A stretch of DNA of 64,000 nucleotides from positions 7,894,501 to 7,958,500 of the forward strand of contig NC_079371.1 in assembly GCF_021018895.1 (NCBI RefSeq), given 5' to 3'. Below, piece by piece: positions 12,451 to 25,313 of the stretch (positions are counted from its first letter, which is position 1; each line of letters begins with the position of its first letter). Under the pieces are notes generated by a model. The model saw nothing but the letters and a program-made list of their open reading frames with translations. It was not told the origin of the DNA and ran no database searches. A program made the translations under genes and the position numbers. This DNA is from Seriola aureovittata. Lineage: Eukaryota > Chordata > Actinopteri > Carangiformes > Carangidae.

Positions 12451-15033
12451 CTTACAACTTTTGTGCAGTTCAAGAACAGAGCATCTCCTCCACTTGAAAC
12501 AAAAAAACAAACAAAACATTGCCAGGGAACATAATCCATACAGCAGTTACATTTCCTTGAAAAATTGGCAAAACAAATTAGTAGTATAATAAAAGTAATT
12601 TCGAGGGGACAGGGGTTTGCATGCTGTACTCTATGTATCGTTCAACTTATGAATCTCTCCTTGTTTTAAAATTTCAAAACTTAATGCTGCCAGCCTTACT
12701 TGAAATTAGCTGCTCTGCCACAGAACAATAATTCTCTGAATAAAACGACATGAATGTGACAATTAAGTTTGTGAGCTGACATGTGATTGAGGGATTATTT
12801 CCTTGAGGCGGCTTCCATCGCTTCCAGTGGCTGCCAGGTGACTGACAGAGAGAGAAGTGTAGAATAACACACATTCTGACACAAAAACAGTCATCTCATT
12901 CATAGTGGAATAATAATAAAAAAAAAAAGTTAATCTTTTCTCTGTGATGGATTACAGTGCTTGAGATATTTTGTCAGTGTCATGTCAGTGTTGTTTTTAT
13001 GCTGCAGTATAATGAATAAAAGCAGATGTCTTCTCTTTAAGGTGTGCCGACATCAGTAGGAATAATGTAAAGAGACACACCAGTATTATCCATTAAGAGA
13101 AGCCTTGCTTCGGTAGATATTGCTCAGTGGAACATGACAGGAAATTCGGGAAGGAAACAGATGATGTCTAGCAGGGGTCTTGAGCTGGTTTTGAACCTGT
13201 GATGACAGGAACACATGGCGTTCACCTCCTGCCCGCCACACAGAGCCACACAGACCTATGATTTATCTTTAAACCAAAGTCGAGAATGTGCCACAGAATT
13301 TTCTCTCTCTATCTCCGCTAAGCCATGTGTTTGGTGCACACATACTTGGGGATTTTCAAAGTGCCTGGTCTGGTTTTATGGAGAGTCCCCTTGGACTGAG
13401 ATTACTTTTAGAATTTTTCTGGCTGTTGTTAGTCTAACAGAGGTCATGTTTACATGAGTGAAGATGCTGTTGAAGGGATGGCCCCATGTGGGCCATCTCT
13501 GCTGGGCTACAAGGCAAGTCTGGGCCTTTTAATGGTCAAATGGATGTACATTTTTCTTTCATCACATTCTCTGAGGTCATTGAATGTAACTCCTCTGTGT
13601 TTAAGTTCAAAAATTACTGCTAAATTACCCAGTTGTGATATATAGCACGATATCTGGTGGAATGTGATTTTCTTCAGTGTTTGTGGGTTAGTTTACTCCT
13701 GCACATCTGAACTTTTTAGATGTGAGTCATCTCAAATCATCTCTAATCCGGTGTCAGCCTTATCAGCCCATGTGTACACTCACTGGATACTCAGTGCCTT
13801 CCCCCCACTGTGTTTTTCTGACAGGTGATTGGCTGGCTGCGGGTAGATCCACAGGGGTTTTTCGTCTAATGTTTACCTGTTGCAGGCAGATGTTCTCCAG
13901 GAAAAGTAGGAACACATTCTGTGCTCGTGTCAGTGCTCTGTGTACTCCCACAGACAATGATGTAGTGTAGCTGAACTACCTAAACTCATGTCATTGAGTG
14001 TAAACCGTGGGTTGGTTCAGTTTGGATTTTCAAAGTTGTTTAGTAGGGTAGATGAATTATATGCAGGAGTCCTGTACACTACAAGAAAGGTGTGGACACA
14101 GGATGACATGTTGTTTATAAACATGATTTGGAACATCACAACTCATGAGACCAAGTCTGTTTCCTTCTGGATCAGTTGGTGGGATGCTCACTAATAATGA
14201 TCTATATTCAGCTCCTTGTATGATTAATAATCATTAAAAAATATAAAATCTTTTCGTTTGTCAGCTACTGTATGGTGATAAGGAAATTTCCCTGGATTTG
14301 TCATGAATGATCCATACGTTGCAAGTCAGTTCTGTGCGTGCCGCAGTCTGGATTTGAGTGTACAGTAGTTGATGTAAAGTAACAATAACTCTGGACTTCT
14401 TGTAGTGTGGTTTTTGGCACTTCTGGCCACCATTTTTGTTTGGATCAGGAAATAGATTCACAAGTTTGGAAACAAGTTAATAAGTGTTTTTTTTTTAAAT
14501 CATGGACAGGATTTGTTTTCCTTATTCTCTCCAAGTGGTTGGAAGAGTCTGAGTGTTTTGGAATTTGGATCTCTTGTATCTCTTCTGAGATTTTCCAAGT
14601 CTTTCAGGAATTTGTCTTTAAGAAGAGTGCATGCCCAGCTCTGTGACCAAAACACATTGATAATACATGAGAGAGCCAAACAGGCGGCAGACTGTAACAA
14701 CATCCACGACATGGCTATTGTCAATTGGCTTGAACCTTAAACTGAAGAGGACCGCCCACTGTGTTTTTTGGGGGGGGAAGTTGCATAAGACTAAAGTATA
14801 AAAATGACATGACATTGTTATATTACCTGCACTCAACCGCCAGTGCACCTCATATTAAAGCAATGTGTGCTCTTTTCAGCATGAACCTGCCGGGTTGATC
14901 ATTTTCTCCACCCTCCGGCCTCCTGACTCATCTCCACTGTGTCTCCCTGTGGCATCCACGGTCAGTGTGCTTTGTATATTGCTGATGTCTGTGCTTACTA
15001 GTCTTACATGCAATGTTAGCCAGAGATGTCACC

Positions 15034-15037
<4 letters not shown>
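12451..15037. other. intergenic DNA, nothing recognised
   Basis: No exon, RNA gene or element recognised. Short chance frames only. An 8-G run near 14770. Confidence 0.6.

Positions 15038-15071
<34 letters not shown>
15038..15071. repeat. (CA)n microsatellite
   Basis: 34 bp of CA. Confidence 0.97.
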
Positions 15072-15073
<2 letters not shown>

Positions 15074-15721
15074 GCTCCTGTGCTCATGTACATATACACA
15101 ACTATATGTGCAGAAACAGAGAACACAGAAGCGAAGGAAAGAAAAGTCTTCAGGCTTTGTGTTTGATAAACAATTCAGTGAAGATAATTAGTTGATAAGA
15201 CATCACTTTGATTTACTGTGGGGACTCGACTGTATCTGTTGCCTGCGAGCTGAGCCTCACTCACAAGCTTTGTATTACCATATGTTGAATTTTTAATCAA
15301 TTATTATCCTGAAGGAGAAATGGGGAAAGTGCAGATTCGCTCCAGTGGGAATGTATGGGCAAGGACAATTCTGTGATATTTGCATACGGCTCATGCTTGC
15401 ACTCTTATGTACAGTTCGAATGTGTGCTCCTATATGGCTTGAGCAGCTATCGAAAAAAACTGCTGTCCGCCGCTTCTTAAGTAATCTGTAGCTCTGACCG
15501 CGCAGACAGCCGGCCAGTTAAACGTGCTTGTGGCTGCTGCTGCTGCTTGATGTGTGTTGGGCTTCACACAGAGGTGTAGATGGGAGGACAAACTCATCAG
15601 GGGAAGAGATGCTAGGAAAGCTTGGCTGTGTCTAAGAGTGCTGTGTCTGTGTGCTTCTCAGCTGGCTGTGCGAGCAGATAAGAAAGGAGGCAGGAGGAGA
15701 GCTGCTGATTCTGGGTTTATA

Positions 15722-15748
15722 CCCCCCCCCCCCCCCCCCCCCCCCCCC
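15722..15748. repeat. 27-base C homopolymer
   Basis: Uninterrupted run of 27 C. On the minus strand it is a G tract able to form a quadruplex, and its length may be unreliable in the assembly. Confidence 0.95.
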
Positions 15749-18640
15749 ACTTCTCCCAGTCTGCCTTTCTCTATGCAGCTGCAGGTCTGGGAGCTGACCT
15801 GCATTAAGACATCAGAAACTGCCTGACGGGCTAATAGGAACGGTTTTCTAGAACATCTTCAAAAGCTTGTTAAACTGTGGCGTTTTGGCAGTGATTTAAG
15901 GAAATCTGCTATTATGGTTTAGATAGAGTTCACGTAATCTGTGCTGGCAGATGAGAAATGCCTGGACATCAACCAAATGCTTCCTTGATAATACTGATGT
16001 CTCTGTCTCCACACTAATGTATTTATTAGATGTGTAGAATGAAACCCACAAGCCAACATTTCTTTAGCCCCATTATTTTTCATGTAATATGTTAATTTTC
16101 AATGCACTCGAGACTGTCATTACTGGAGAGAGCAGCATTGTGTCAAGATTTCATCTCATTTCTAACACACTTTGTTCCTCTAAGACTTACACTTCTTTTT
16201 TATTGAAACTCGCCTAAAGGATCCCTCCTGTTTTACTGTAACCATTTTGGTTTTTATTGTTTTCTGTAAACCCTCTGATGCTGATGGGAAAATAGCTCTG
16301 GCTTGGAGTGGTCTCGCCAGTGGGCATCTGACAGTGATTTGCTGATCCTGTGCAATTGCATGATGGCTCTCATCCTCTAAGGCCACAGGGCCCTATAAGC
16401 CAGCCAATCACTGCCCCTCAGCACTCTAATGTTGGCAATTATAGGTCAGTGTGTGTCACGACATCATTGTCTTCCCTTTGAATGGCTCAGTCCCAGCTCC
16501 CACTGCAATCAGTTATGTTTTTCTCTTTGCTATTTAAACTGGAACTGAAATCCAGTAAGAACATGACCGCCATTGTCTGAATCATTGTTGTTTGGGGTGT
16601 TTGAGAATGCCAAGTTCCAGGCGGAGTTAACGCAGTAATGAAACTTTGCTTCTTTTCTACTTGATTAACTTGAGAATTTTTATGGGAAAGAGCTGAGAGA
16701 TGCAAACCTGCAGCCTGTTGTACCAACTGAATGTAAGTTTGACCATAAATTGGAGTGTGAAGTTAACACTAACCGCTATGTTTTAACAACTTGGTTTCAT
16801 AGTAAACTCACCACTTTGATCATTTACATCATCTATAGCCCTAAATTTAACTAAAGCAACATTAAAAAACATTGACACAGACTGTGATGTTTCATCTAAT
16901 GCATCGCTTGGATGAGAGAGAGAATCATTTGTGCAATCACGTGCGCACTAACAAGGTGTTTTTGTCCGTTGCATCATCACCAAAACACCAAAGCAAATTC
17001 CTCTTAAGCTACTAGGCAATAAACCGGATTCTGATTCTGATCGTTATTAATCAAGTGTTTATTCACTGATCACTTACGCTGTAGTTTTGTTTGTTGTTTT
17101 TTTCCCCACTAATGCGTGGATCATGGTGTCATACATAAAGATGGTTGTAAGTTATAAAATCACATACAAATAATAAAAACACAAATAAAAAAAAACACAA
17201 ATAAAAATTCTGCCAAAATCAACATCTAAACAGTTCCAGGTTTTTGTTACAAGAAACCTTGTGTGTCATTGTTTCCCATCTCCAGGAGATGCAGCTTGAA
17301 ATCCCAGTATACAGCAGAAAAGCAAGCGTGCACATCAGTGTCATCATAAACGTAAAGAGACGTCGTCTGTCTCCGGCACTCTGCTCCCGGTGTAAGTCTC
17401 TCATCCTTCTGCCTTTACAGCAGATTATAAGGAATGACTGGCACCTTCTTTGGGAGGTTTACAGTTTAATAACTAACTTGTATGAAGCAGCTCGTCAGTA
17501 CCCAGTTATAGCGCAGCTCCCACACAGTGAGCCTTATCTGAACATAAGTATAGCAACAGCCTCCTGTAGTGACATTCAATGCCTGTCATGTCTTCACAAC
17601 TGCATTGTCTAATTTTGGCTTCTACATATTTATGTAAATATTAATTTAGTAGTATTGGTATTTTTATATACATTTTCACGTCTAAATAATATCTTTCTAA
17701 ATATCGTCTGCAGGCTCAGACAAAAACATTCAACATCTCTCAGCAGTCTTGACTCCTTGGAGACAGATCTGGGAAATACCTCGGGGGTAGTGAAGTGACT
17801 CATGTAGCTGTCTGTCTTTGAGTGAGTGTTTATCTCTTTGAGTGTCCATGTGGCAAAGAAGTTTGGACCGTTAACGCCTCTGTGGTTGCTTGGCAGCCCA
17901 CGAAGCAAAGTGACGCCTTCCTGACAGGGTCGGCTCAGCCCTCAGAGACACGGCCTCTTAACTGGCCTTAACAAGATAATAACGCGGCACGGCTCCCCTC
18001 ATCAGAAGCAAATTGTTTCTTTAAATGCTTTTGGTTAGGGGCAAAGAGGAGTGAGCTTTACTGATGTGATCTTGAATGGAACTCATCAACAATCTCTGTA
18101 AAGTCCAGGATGTGCTATCAGATAATCAGTGCCCTGCACACAGCTGATAAACAAGTCGTTTTGGGTGACACCCATATGATCTGCTCACTCACTTCCTGGC
18201 TCTAAGCACGCTATGTGTACATGTGTATGTAGAGTGGTTAAAGATAGGGCTATCAAAGAAATCTTGAAGGACAACTGGACTCTTTCGATTTTCGTTTGAA
18301 CCTGTTTACATCCTTATGTTGTTAAAAATATAACTTGTAGGAAGGCATGAGGAAGTGTTAATGTTGCAAGTGTCTGAACAATAGAAAACATTCCTGTCAA
18401 AAGTCAGTGGTCAATGAAGTTTTAGGTTCGTTTTTAATATGACAGCTCAACACAAAGGCTTTACAATGTCACATAAATTCCCTAAGGATTTTTTGTTTAC
18501 CACCTCATATATGGCCGTAAAGATTTCACTAGTGTCCCCAGACCTCCACATGGACAACTCGCCTTCATGCTCGTGTAAGTACGATTCACAAAGAATGGTT
18601 GGGAGGCGGGTGCCAACATTTCTCTGTCTAATAGGAAAGG
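15749..18640. other. intergenic DNA, nothing recognised
   Basis: No exon or mobile element recognised. Small A-rich patch at 17170-17205. Confidence 0.6.
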
Positions 18641-18672
18641 AAGTGTCCTCTTGGCCCCAAAAGAGGACACTT
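18641..18672. repeat. perfect 12-bp inverted repeat (hairpin)
   Basis: AAGTGTCCTCTT (18641-18652), 8-nt spacer, AAGAGGACACTT (18661-18672). The arms are exact reverse complements. Confidence 0.85.
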
Positions 18673-20595
18673 GAGGAAGGGCTTAAGGAAGCCTTACAGT
18701 TTATATCCTAAGTCCATCCGTCATCAATGGGTAGCATTCTAATGATGGGAAAGTTATGACCCTGATTATATTAGCCTATGGGCCGGTGCACTCGCTTTGT
18801 TCCTGGCCTGTGAGCTAAAGCAAATGTGGCTAAGCTGCACAGTGTATAGAATAATCCTGAAGGAAGTCTTGGCTCACCGACAAGAGACTCAAGTTCAGGG
18901 AAAGGTGCAAATGAACCAAACGCCATCGTCATGTTTCCATATTGTTGTTTTTAAAAGTGCAGCGGAAGTTCAAAATTACAGTAAATTCCAGACACATTTG
19001 AACAGTCGAGGGGAAACTCTTGGTAACTCATGCAGCTACTAGCTCCTTTCTCTATACGTCACCCCCATCCAGGTTCTGCATTTGTCTACCAGCTGCCCCC
19101 CCCCTCCTGTGTTTGCACTGGCTTTGTTTTTATGACCACTCCAGTGATCCATCGCCACTGCAGAGCTGCTGGTGTTAACACAGCTGAGGTGCATTACACA
19201 AACTGTTGTTCCTGCCTCTTACCTGGCTCCAGGCTCTGTTTGCAGTCAGGGGTTTTTGTTTATGTTCACTTCAGAAGCAGATGCAGACTTGTGCATGCAC
19301 TTTCTCTCAGACGCGCATATACAGGATGTGAGCCACAGTACACTATTACTGCAATGACACTCACTCACATAAAATGTCCTGTCATTACAACCTGCCTGGA
19401 CCCAGCTGTCCACCATGAAGTCAAATGCAGAATCAACGATCAACCAAAGGTGGTTTGTTAAAAAGAGAAACGCCACTCTGCTGTTTTGATTTTCAAAAAG
19501 TTGGCGAGGGTATTTATTTTTTATTTTTTTGCTGTTGAAAAAGCCAAAAGAGTGATGAGTCTGTTGGTCAGTAAATGATCTACAACTAGGCCCGTTATTT
19601 TCCGGCTCTGTACATAGCTTATTGACTGCTTACATAATAGATAACACTTGCACAAATAATAATAGTCTGAATCCCTCAGTTAAACTTTAGAGCTGAGCAG
19701 CAGTTTGTCCTGTGTGTCAGGCTGTGACATTAGCACAGCAGCTGAAGGAGACACTAGTGTCAGCAGGATCAGTGTAGGTGATATCTGACATCTTCAGCAT
19801 TAATTGTCACGCATGATTTACCAGTTGTTTGTCATTATTATCACAACTAAGCAGTTACCACCAAGTATAATTCCACTTTTGAATGTACTGATTAGAATAA
19901 TGAGAAACTGGTCTGTCCGGGTCGCCTACTGCTGCGTCTCCAGTTTGTGTTCCCATCTCTCTCTCTCTCTCTCTCTCCCCTCATTTCCTGTCATGTCCCT
20001 ACTGTTGGCTAATCTAATAAAAGGTATAGACTGTGCCAAAAATAACTAAATACTAAAAAAGATTACGAGTGAAAAAGTTCTTTAAAAGATCACAGTAATG
20101 TTTTCAGTAAATGTGAACAATAGTAGATTGAAGTTCTTTAAACTCGACTTAAAATCCAAGCTGAAATGATTTGATTAATCAATTTGTTGATCAACAGAAA
20201 ATAAACTTGATAATTAAATAAACTTTATCTTTCTAATTAACTGACATTTTTTAAGCAAAAATGGGGAAAAAAATTCATCATTGTGACGGTAAATTGAATA
20301 TTTTGGTGAACATACCATGTTGTGATGGGATCACACGAGCTGCGACGCCCATCGACATGTTGATGTTCCGACTCATGAGCAAACACACCCATATCTGAGG
20401 TCGGCCTACATTTTGATCTCAACCACACACCTGCAGAGTTTCGTGACTGTACTTTGCACGGCTGTGACTGTATCGCGCTGACAAAATCTCTCCACAGAAG
20501 AGACAGACAGACATATAAACACCTGCCAGAGTCAAAGCCGCCTCGGTGGCTGGTTCCTGCTGCAGTAGGTGTCTCCAGGACCACATTTTACCATG

Positions 20596-20597
<2 letters not shown>
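18673..20597. other. intergenic DNA with a short (CT)n tract
   Basis: A CT run lies at 19956-19977. No exon or RNA gene recognised. Confidence 0.6.
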
Positions 20598-20647
<50 letters not shown>

Positions 20648-20660
20648 ACACACACTCACA
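20598..20660. repeat. (AC)n microsatellite with CTCA interruptions
   Basis: Pure AC to 20640, then two CT interruptions. Total about 63 bp. Confidence 0.97.
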
Positions 20661-20978
20661 AGGTGAAAACAATACCAGCCACACTGCGTTAAAAAATGTT
20701 ATCAAAACACCTGCTCGTTGCATGTGTGCTTAATTTGCAATCACAGTCCGCACATTGTGTATAATTAGAGTCCATGGAGACCAGGTGGTTGAGCGACAGC
20801 AGTGAGCTGGGTAACATCAATCAGCGTGGGTTTGTCAGCGGTTCTGTGGGCTTTGTTGGTGGTATTGTGGGAGAGCCAACTGCAGTAAAGGTTTTTATGA
20901 TGTGGCAGAAGTTGATTCTGGGACTCTGTGCCAGGAGCAAACCAGATGTTAGTCCCTGCAGTCTGTTTCTGTTTCTGT

Positions 20979-21026
20979 GTGAACCTACATACATACGTAC
21001 GCACGTATGTATGTATGTAGGTTCAC
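20979..21026. repeat. long inverted repeat of TACA/TGTA words (hairpin)
   Basis: Left arm GTGAACCTACATACATACGT (20979-20998) and right arm ATGTATGTATGTAGGTTCAC (21007-21026), complementary over 20 nt with one mismatch. Alternatively the arms pair perfectly through the ACGT at 21003 with a 4-nt slip. Confidence 0.9.
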
Positions 21027-22660
21027 AGGCATGTATGTAGTTCCAGGCACTGGAGGCGCAGAGCAGCAACATACTTCCAGTGTGTAAATCCCACTGCTTC
21101 TCTTCTTTCTCTGGCTGAAGACATTGTTCCAATAATTTCAAGAAGCTTGTGAGAGTTAGAAACTGTGTCTGATGCACATTATCAACAGTAACTCGCTCAT
21201 CATCCTGAAAGTTTTATTTTTTCCCTCACAACAAACCCAATATACCCAACGTCTCCTTCACCCTCCCCCGCTCTGCCAGCAGTGCTCTGGTGGCCGGCAG
21301 GCAGTGACACACATTCCAGCAGTGACAGTGAACAGGGCTGGAGCCACTTTCGCAGATGGACCTTGAACTCTTTTAAAGGGACGTCTGGCCTTGCAGTTAT
21401 GCCCCACCGGCAGCCCTTGCTGCCCGGCTACAAACTGTAACTCTATAGCCTCATTGTCACGCTCCATATCCTCTCAGTGACCCCGAGCCCAATTATACAG
21501 CTGACCCAGGCTTGATGATATAACCTTGGGTGTCTTTTGGGGGCTGCTGGGGCTCAGGGGTGCACCTCTTGTCTATCATGACATGTCAACTTGGCGCGTT
21601 AACCAGACACTTCCCTGAGTGGTCCCAGTGGGAGATTTGGAGGAAGAGTGGCTCCCATGCAAAGCCCAGGACATTTCAGCACATTGCCTCACTGAGGCTC
21701 TTTCAGATAAACAATGTAATGAGAAAGTAACATATGTGACGTCAAATGTACAATTTCTTGTGTAACTTCTTTAAAATGCTTCCTTGAATATTAAGCATTC
21801 ACACCATATACTTTATTGGTAAACACAGGAATCTACACATATTTAATCGAAAAGGAATTAGAGATTCTTGGACAGTTTTATTTATTAAACATCCCCAAAA
21901 AATAAAGATTTGTTTTCTGATTATTCAGCAGTAATGACTGGAGGAGCCTCCATTGTATGTAGATGTGACATGTATGCACGCATCTCATCTATAGATGCAT
22001 CCAGAGTCTGCATGCGTGCTCAGCAGCTGGGATGCATTAATATGTAGCATGCTTAGTATGCACTATAAGCTCTAGGAAGGCTACCTGTCACTGGTGGAGT
22101 GTTCCTTAATGGATGAGGAGTTTATTTACATTTCCAAAGGCATGCGCATATTGCAACGGATGAATTTCTCTACGAGACTCGACTGAAGGTAAAGGTTAAT
22201 GGCCGTGGCATTCAGGTAAACATGTTGCTCTTTTCTGTCCATCTCGTTGAGTTTCAGGTCGGGTCCAGCGACAGCAACGTTAAAAACACAAACAACTGGG
22301 CTGACTTGAAGTAAAATAAGCACTTCTGTTGAGTAATGTGAAGGCTGATGTTTTGTGATTAGAGCATCCCATTTGAATTGAACAATCGTGAGTTGGCTTG
22401 TTGATGTTACTAGGCTGTGTCACTTCCTGCACTGAACAGAGAGGATGACAAATGTCTCTGCCAAGTGCAATTTCACTAAATGTCAACAGTACATTTCACT
22501 CCATTATCACATTTATACTGTTCATTATTTCACCCCTGTCTGTTGTTTTTAATAATGACTGCTGGAGCCTCAATATAAAGTACATTTACATTTAGTGGCT
22601 TTATGGTAATGTCTGAAATGCCACGACATCTATTTAAGTATTTCCATTAAATTTAATACC
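21027..22660. other. intergenic DNA, nothing recognised
   Basis: Contains a patch rich in GCATGC/ATGCAT words at 21970-22060 with partly complementary short arms. No exon recognised. Confidence 0.55.
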
Positions 22661-22664
22661 TATT

Positions 22665-23030
22665 GCCCAGAGCATGAATCCTAATGACTTGGGTGATCAT
22701 CTGACTTGTCATCTAGCACACGCAGTAGGTCAAAACTGTCAGGTATCCAGCTGGATATCTCCACCTCTACAAGATTGGAAAGCACAAACCATTGTACAGA
22801 TATTCATGGTTTCCAGAGGATGAATCCTAATGATGGCGGTGATCCCCTGACTTTTCCCGTTGCATTAGGTTGACATTTTGTGTTTTTGAGGGAGATGTCT
22901 CTAAAAGTGTTGGATGGACTGACATGAAGTTCGGTGCAGAAATCCATGTTTCCCTCAGGATGAATCCTGATAACTTCACCACCATCATCATGTCATGTCA
23001 GCATGTAAAAGCATGGTAAACACTATCTGC
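22665..23030. repeat. teleost interspersed repeat with three 140-146 bp tandem units
   Basis: ATGAATCC recurs at 22674, 22820 and 22960. The first two are followed by TAATGA and GGTGATC, then CTGACTT. Units two and three are preceded by ATTCATGGTTTCCAGAGG or the related ATCCATGTTTCCCTCAGG. The words match the 35.5 kb copy (ATTCATGGTGCCCACAGA then ATGAATCC). Non-coding. It ends near the inferred apln 3' end. Confidence 0.7.
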
Positions 23031-23065
23031 TTTTTCATTTGCCAAAAAAAAAAAACATGACACGG
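23031..23065. repeat. A-rich tail
   Basis: A 12-A run next to the repeat end. On the minus strand it is the T-rich stretch downstream of the candidate apln poly(A) site. Confidence 0.6.
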
Positions 23066-23085
23066 TGTTTTCTTAAAATAAGATT

Positions 23086-23091
23086 TTTAAT
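23086..23091 (-). promoter_or_regulatory. apln: candidate distal polyadenylation signal of apln (ATTAAA)
   Basis: The minus strand reads AATATTAAAAATC. Some 15-40 nt further down comes a TGTCATG plus long T stretch suitable as a downstream element. This would place cleavage near 23060-23075. It is the second most common hexamer, and its role is inferred from position only. Confidence 0.35.
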
Positions 23092-23273
23092 ATTACTTAT
23101 TATCATAAAGATATATTTACACACTTTACAGAAATAGAAAATAAAAACACAAAGCTACGCATGAAAGGAAAAAATAAAATAAGTACTCCAAGAGCTAAAG
23201 CTTATCTTTTATAAATTAGAAACCAAAAGTTCAAATATGTACACAGTATTTCAACCATTTCTGATACACTTGT

Positions 23274-23300
23274 TTTATTTATTTATTTATGTCATTTATT
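23274..23300 (-). promoter_or_regulatory. apln: AATAAA cluster, alternative poly(A) signals of apln
   Basis: The plus strand carries TTTATTTATTTATTTATG and, 4 nt later, another TTTATT. On the minus strand this gives four overlapping or adjacent AATAAA hexamers followed by moderately GT-rich sequence, so 3' ends near 23250 are possible. The same bases are a short (TTTA)n microsatellite, so the hexamers may be incidental. Confidence 0.3.
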
Positions 23301-25307
23301 TTTGCCCAGTTCAACATCAAAACAGAGACAGGGACTGTACATTTGGCCTGGTGAGTAATATGAGCACACACCATAAACAGAATATACGTTTCAGGAGTAA
23401 TACATTGTCTTTCAAATGGTATCTGCTTGAGACCTAGTAACACTGTTGCGATGGTGTGTAAGCCTACAGACTGCATCTCTCCTCAGATTGCTCTGAATGT
23501 AGCTGATCTTGGACACAGTGGTTAGATAGATGGAGAACGACGTGTCGCAATCAAGGCAGGAGGGGCCTGTGCTATTCTGGGTATGGAAGTCTCATTTTGA
23601 GGCTCCAGGATAATGACAGATCATAGTCATTTCCCATGGGAGATAAAATCTAGTTATCCTTTGGATTGCCCAGCCGGTGGAAACGTGTGAATGCATTGGA
23701 TTGAATATCAGCCACTTGATCCTGCAGACACCCACTCTGAAGGCCAACATGATACAGTTTGATGGGCTTAGAGATTCACAAGGTAAAATCATGGAATGTG
23801 TTGCGTGCCAACTCTGTTTCCATTTTCTCAATGAATGAAACGTTTGGTGCAGTGTCATTTTAGAGAAACTGTGTCTGGTAGAGAACTGAGTATAGAATGA
23901 CGATAGGATGAAAAAAAAAAAGAAAAACTAAAAACCTTGTGTTTTTCTGTGAAGTTTTTGTGTCTATAGCTATTGGGAAACAGAGCTCAATGGCTAAGCT
24001 AATATTTTAAAACCTTCTGCTAGCTTATTCTCATCTCCATGAGTAACACATATCTACCTCCCGGCTCACCCCTACTCCTTACACACTCCCAGCCAAATGC
24101 ATTTGGACAAAAAGAACTAAACACAATGGGGCAAGTTCTCAGCACAAACATTTTTCTACCAGGAAAACATGCTAACAAGTGCATAGGAACATTACTCAGG
24201 CCTTGTGATGGTCACAGAGAAGAGGAACTGGAGAGGAAACATTGAGAGGATAGGAATCGTTTCTCTTGTGTAAGCCTTGCTGGAAAAGACCATTAAGGAA
24301 AATGGTTTTGCTCCCCGAGCATAATGTATTGGTTTACCATTTCAGTTTGAGCCTGGACGTGCTTGTCCTTCCACACCACAAGGCCCATTAACCTGATGTG
24401 CAGGGGAGGGCTGTGGGCTATGATCTACAAGAAAAGAATGCCTGAAAGCTTTCACGTGTCCACGACATATTGTGCTGCAGACTACTTTTCTATTTTGTTA
24501 CATCCACAAAAGATACAGCTTGTCACACTGTATTCAAAAAAGTAAGCTTTGGACAACCAGCTAGACAAGAATCAGACAAAAAAATTGTCACAATACACTG
24601 GAAAACCATTCCATATCAAGAGACTCTTGTTTTCAGGGTGTATTTTTCCAGCAGCATAATGGAATTGCAAAAGTGCAGCCTTGCGAACCCATACAGAGAA
24701 GTCTTGGAGCAAAGCCACGTCTATTTGTTGGGACTTGTTGACACTGGAGGCTTTGGATCAGTGGGATATTTGGCTTTTGGTTTTTGGATTCAACTGATAA
24801 CCAGACCAAGATTAAAAAGGGTACTCGACATAAACATTGGTTTGCTCTGGTCTCTGAAAGGGCAGCATGGCTGGTGCAGATGGTGAGGATACATTCATGA
24901 AGAACAGTGCGGATACAGACGTTGCTCGGCTCCGTAACAAAAACTTCTGAGATGGGGGAAATATTGATTTGAACCCCTTGTCATGACCTAGTCGACTTCC
25001 AGCATCCCAACTCCTGCGGCTTTGAACTTCCATCCCCAGCTCATATCTTCCTACTATCTTCCCCAATAATACATGAGACATCCTGAGCAAAGCTGTCTCA
25101 CTCCCGAGGAGCATTAATGAAATCTACATCTCTGTCTAAGCGGATATGAAAAAAAAAAATGGTGGAACTGAAATTATTACTCTTCACAGTGCCCTAGGAT
25201 TTAATACATTTTTAATCAAGGTGAGCTTGGCTGGGTGGATTACCACTGTGATTTTAGATGCTCTCTTAATAAAAGCTTCTCATGCTGGGACTGAGAAGAC
25301 TCTGCAT

Positions 25308-25313
25308 TTTATT
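25308..25313 (-). promoter_or_regulatory. apln: possible proximal poly(A) signal of apln (AATAAA)
   Basis: Canonical hexamer on the minus strand about 690 nt after the inferred exon 3 start. If used it would yield a short 3' UTR isoform. Supported by motif only. Confidence 0.2.

Noticed and set aside
23237..23300. (TTTA)n stretch as a mobile-element tail
   Set aside because: No element body on either side. It is more simply a microsatellite that also provides AATAAA hexamers on the apln strand.
24470..24886. 138-codon plus-strand frame inside the inferred apln 3' UTR
   Set aside because: Antisense to the UTR with no domain. Chance frame.
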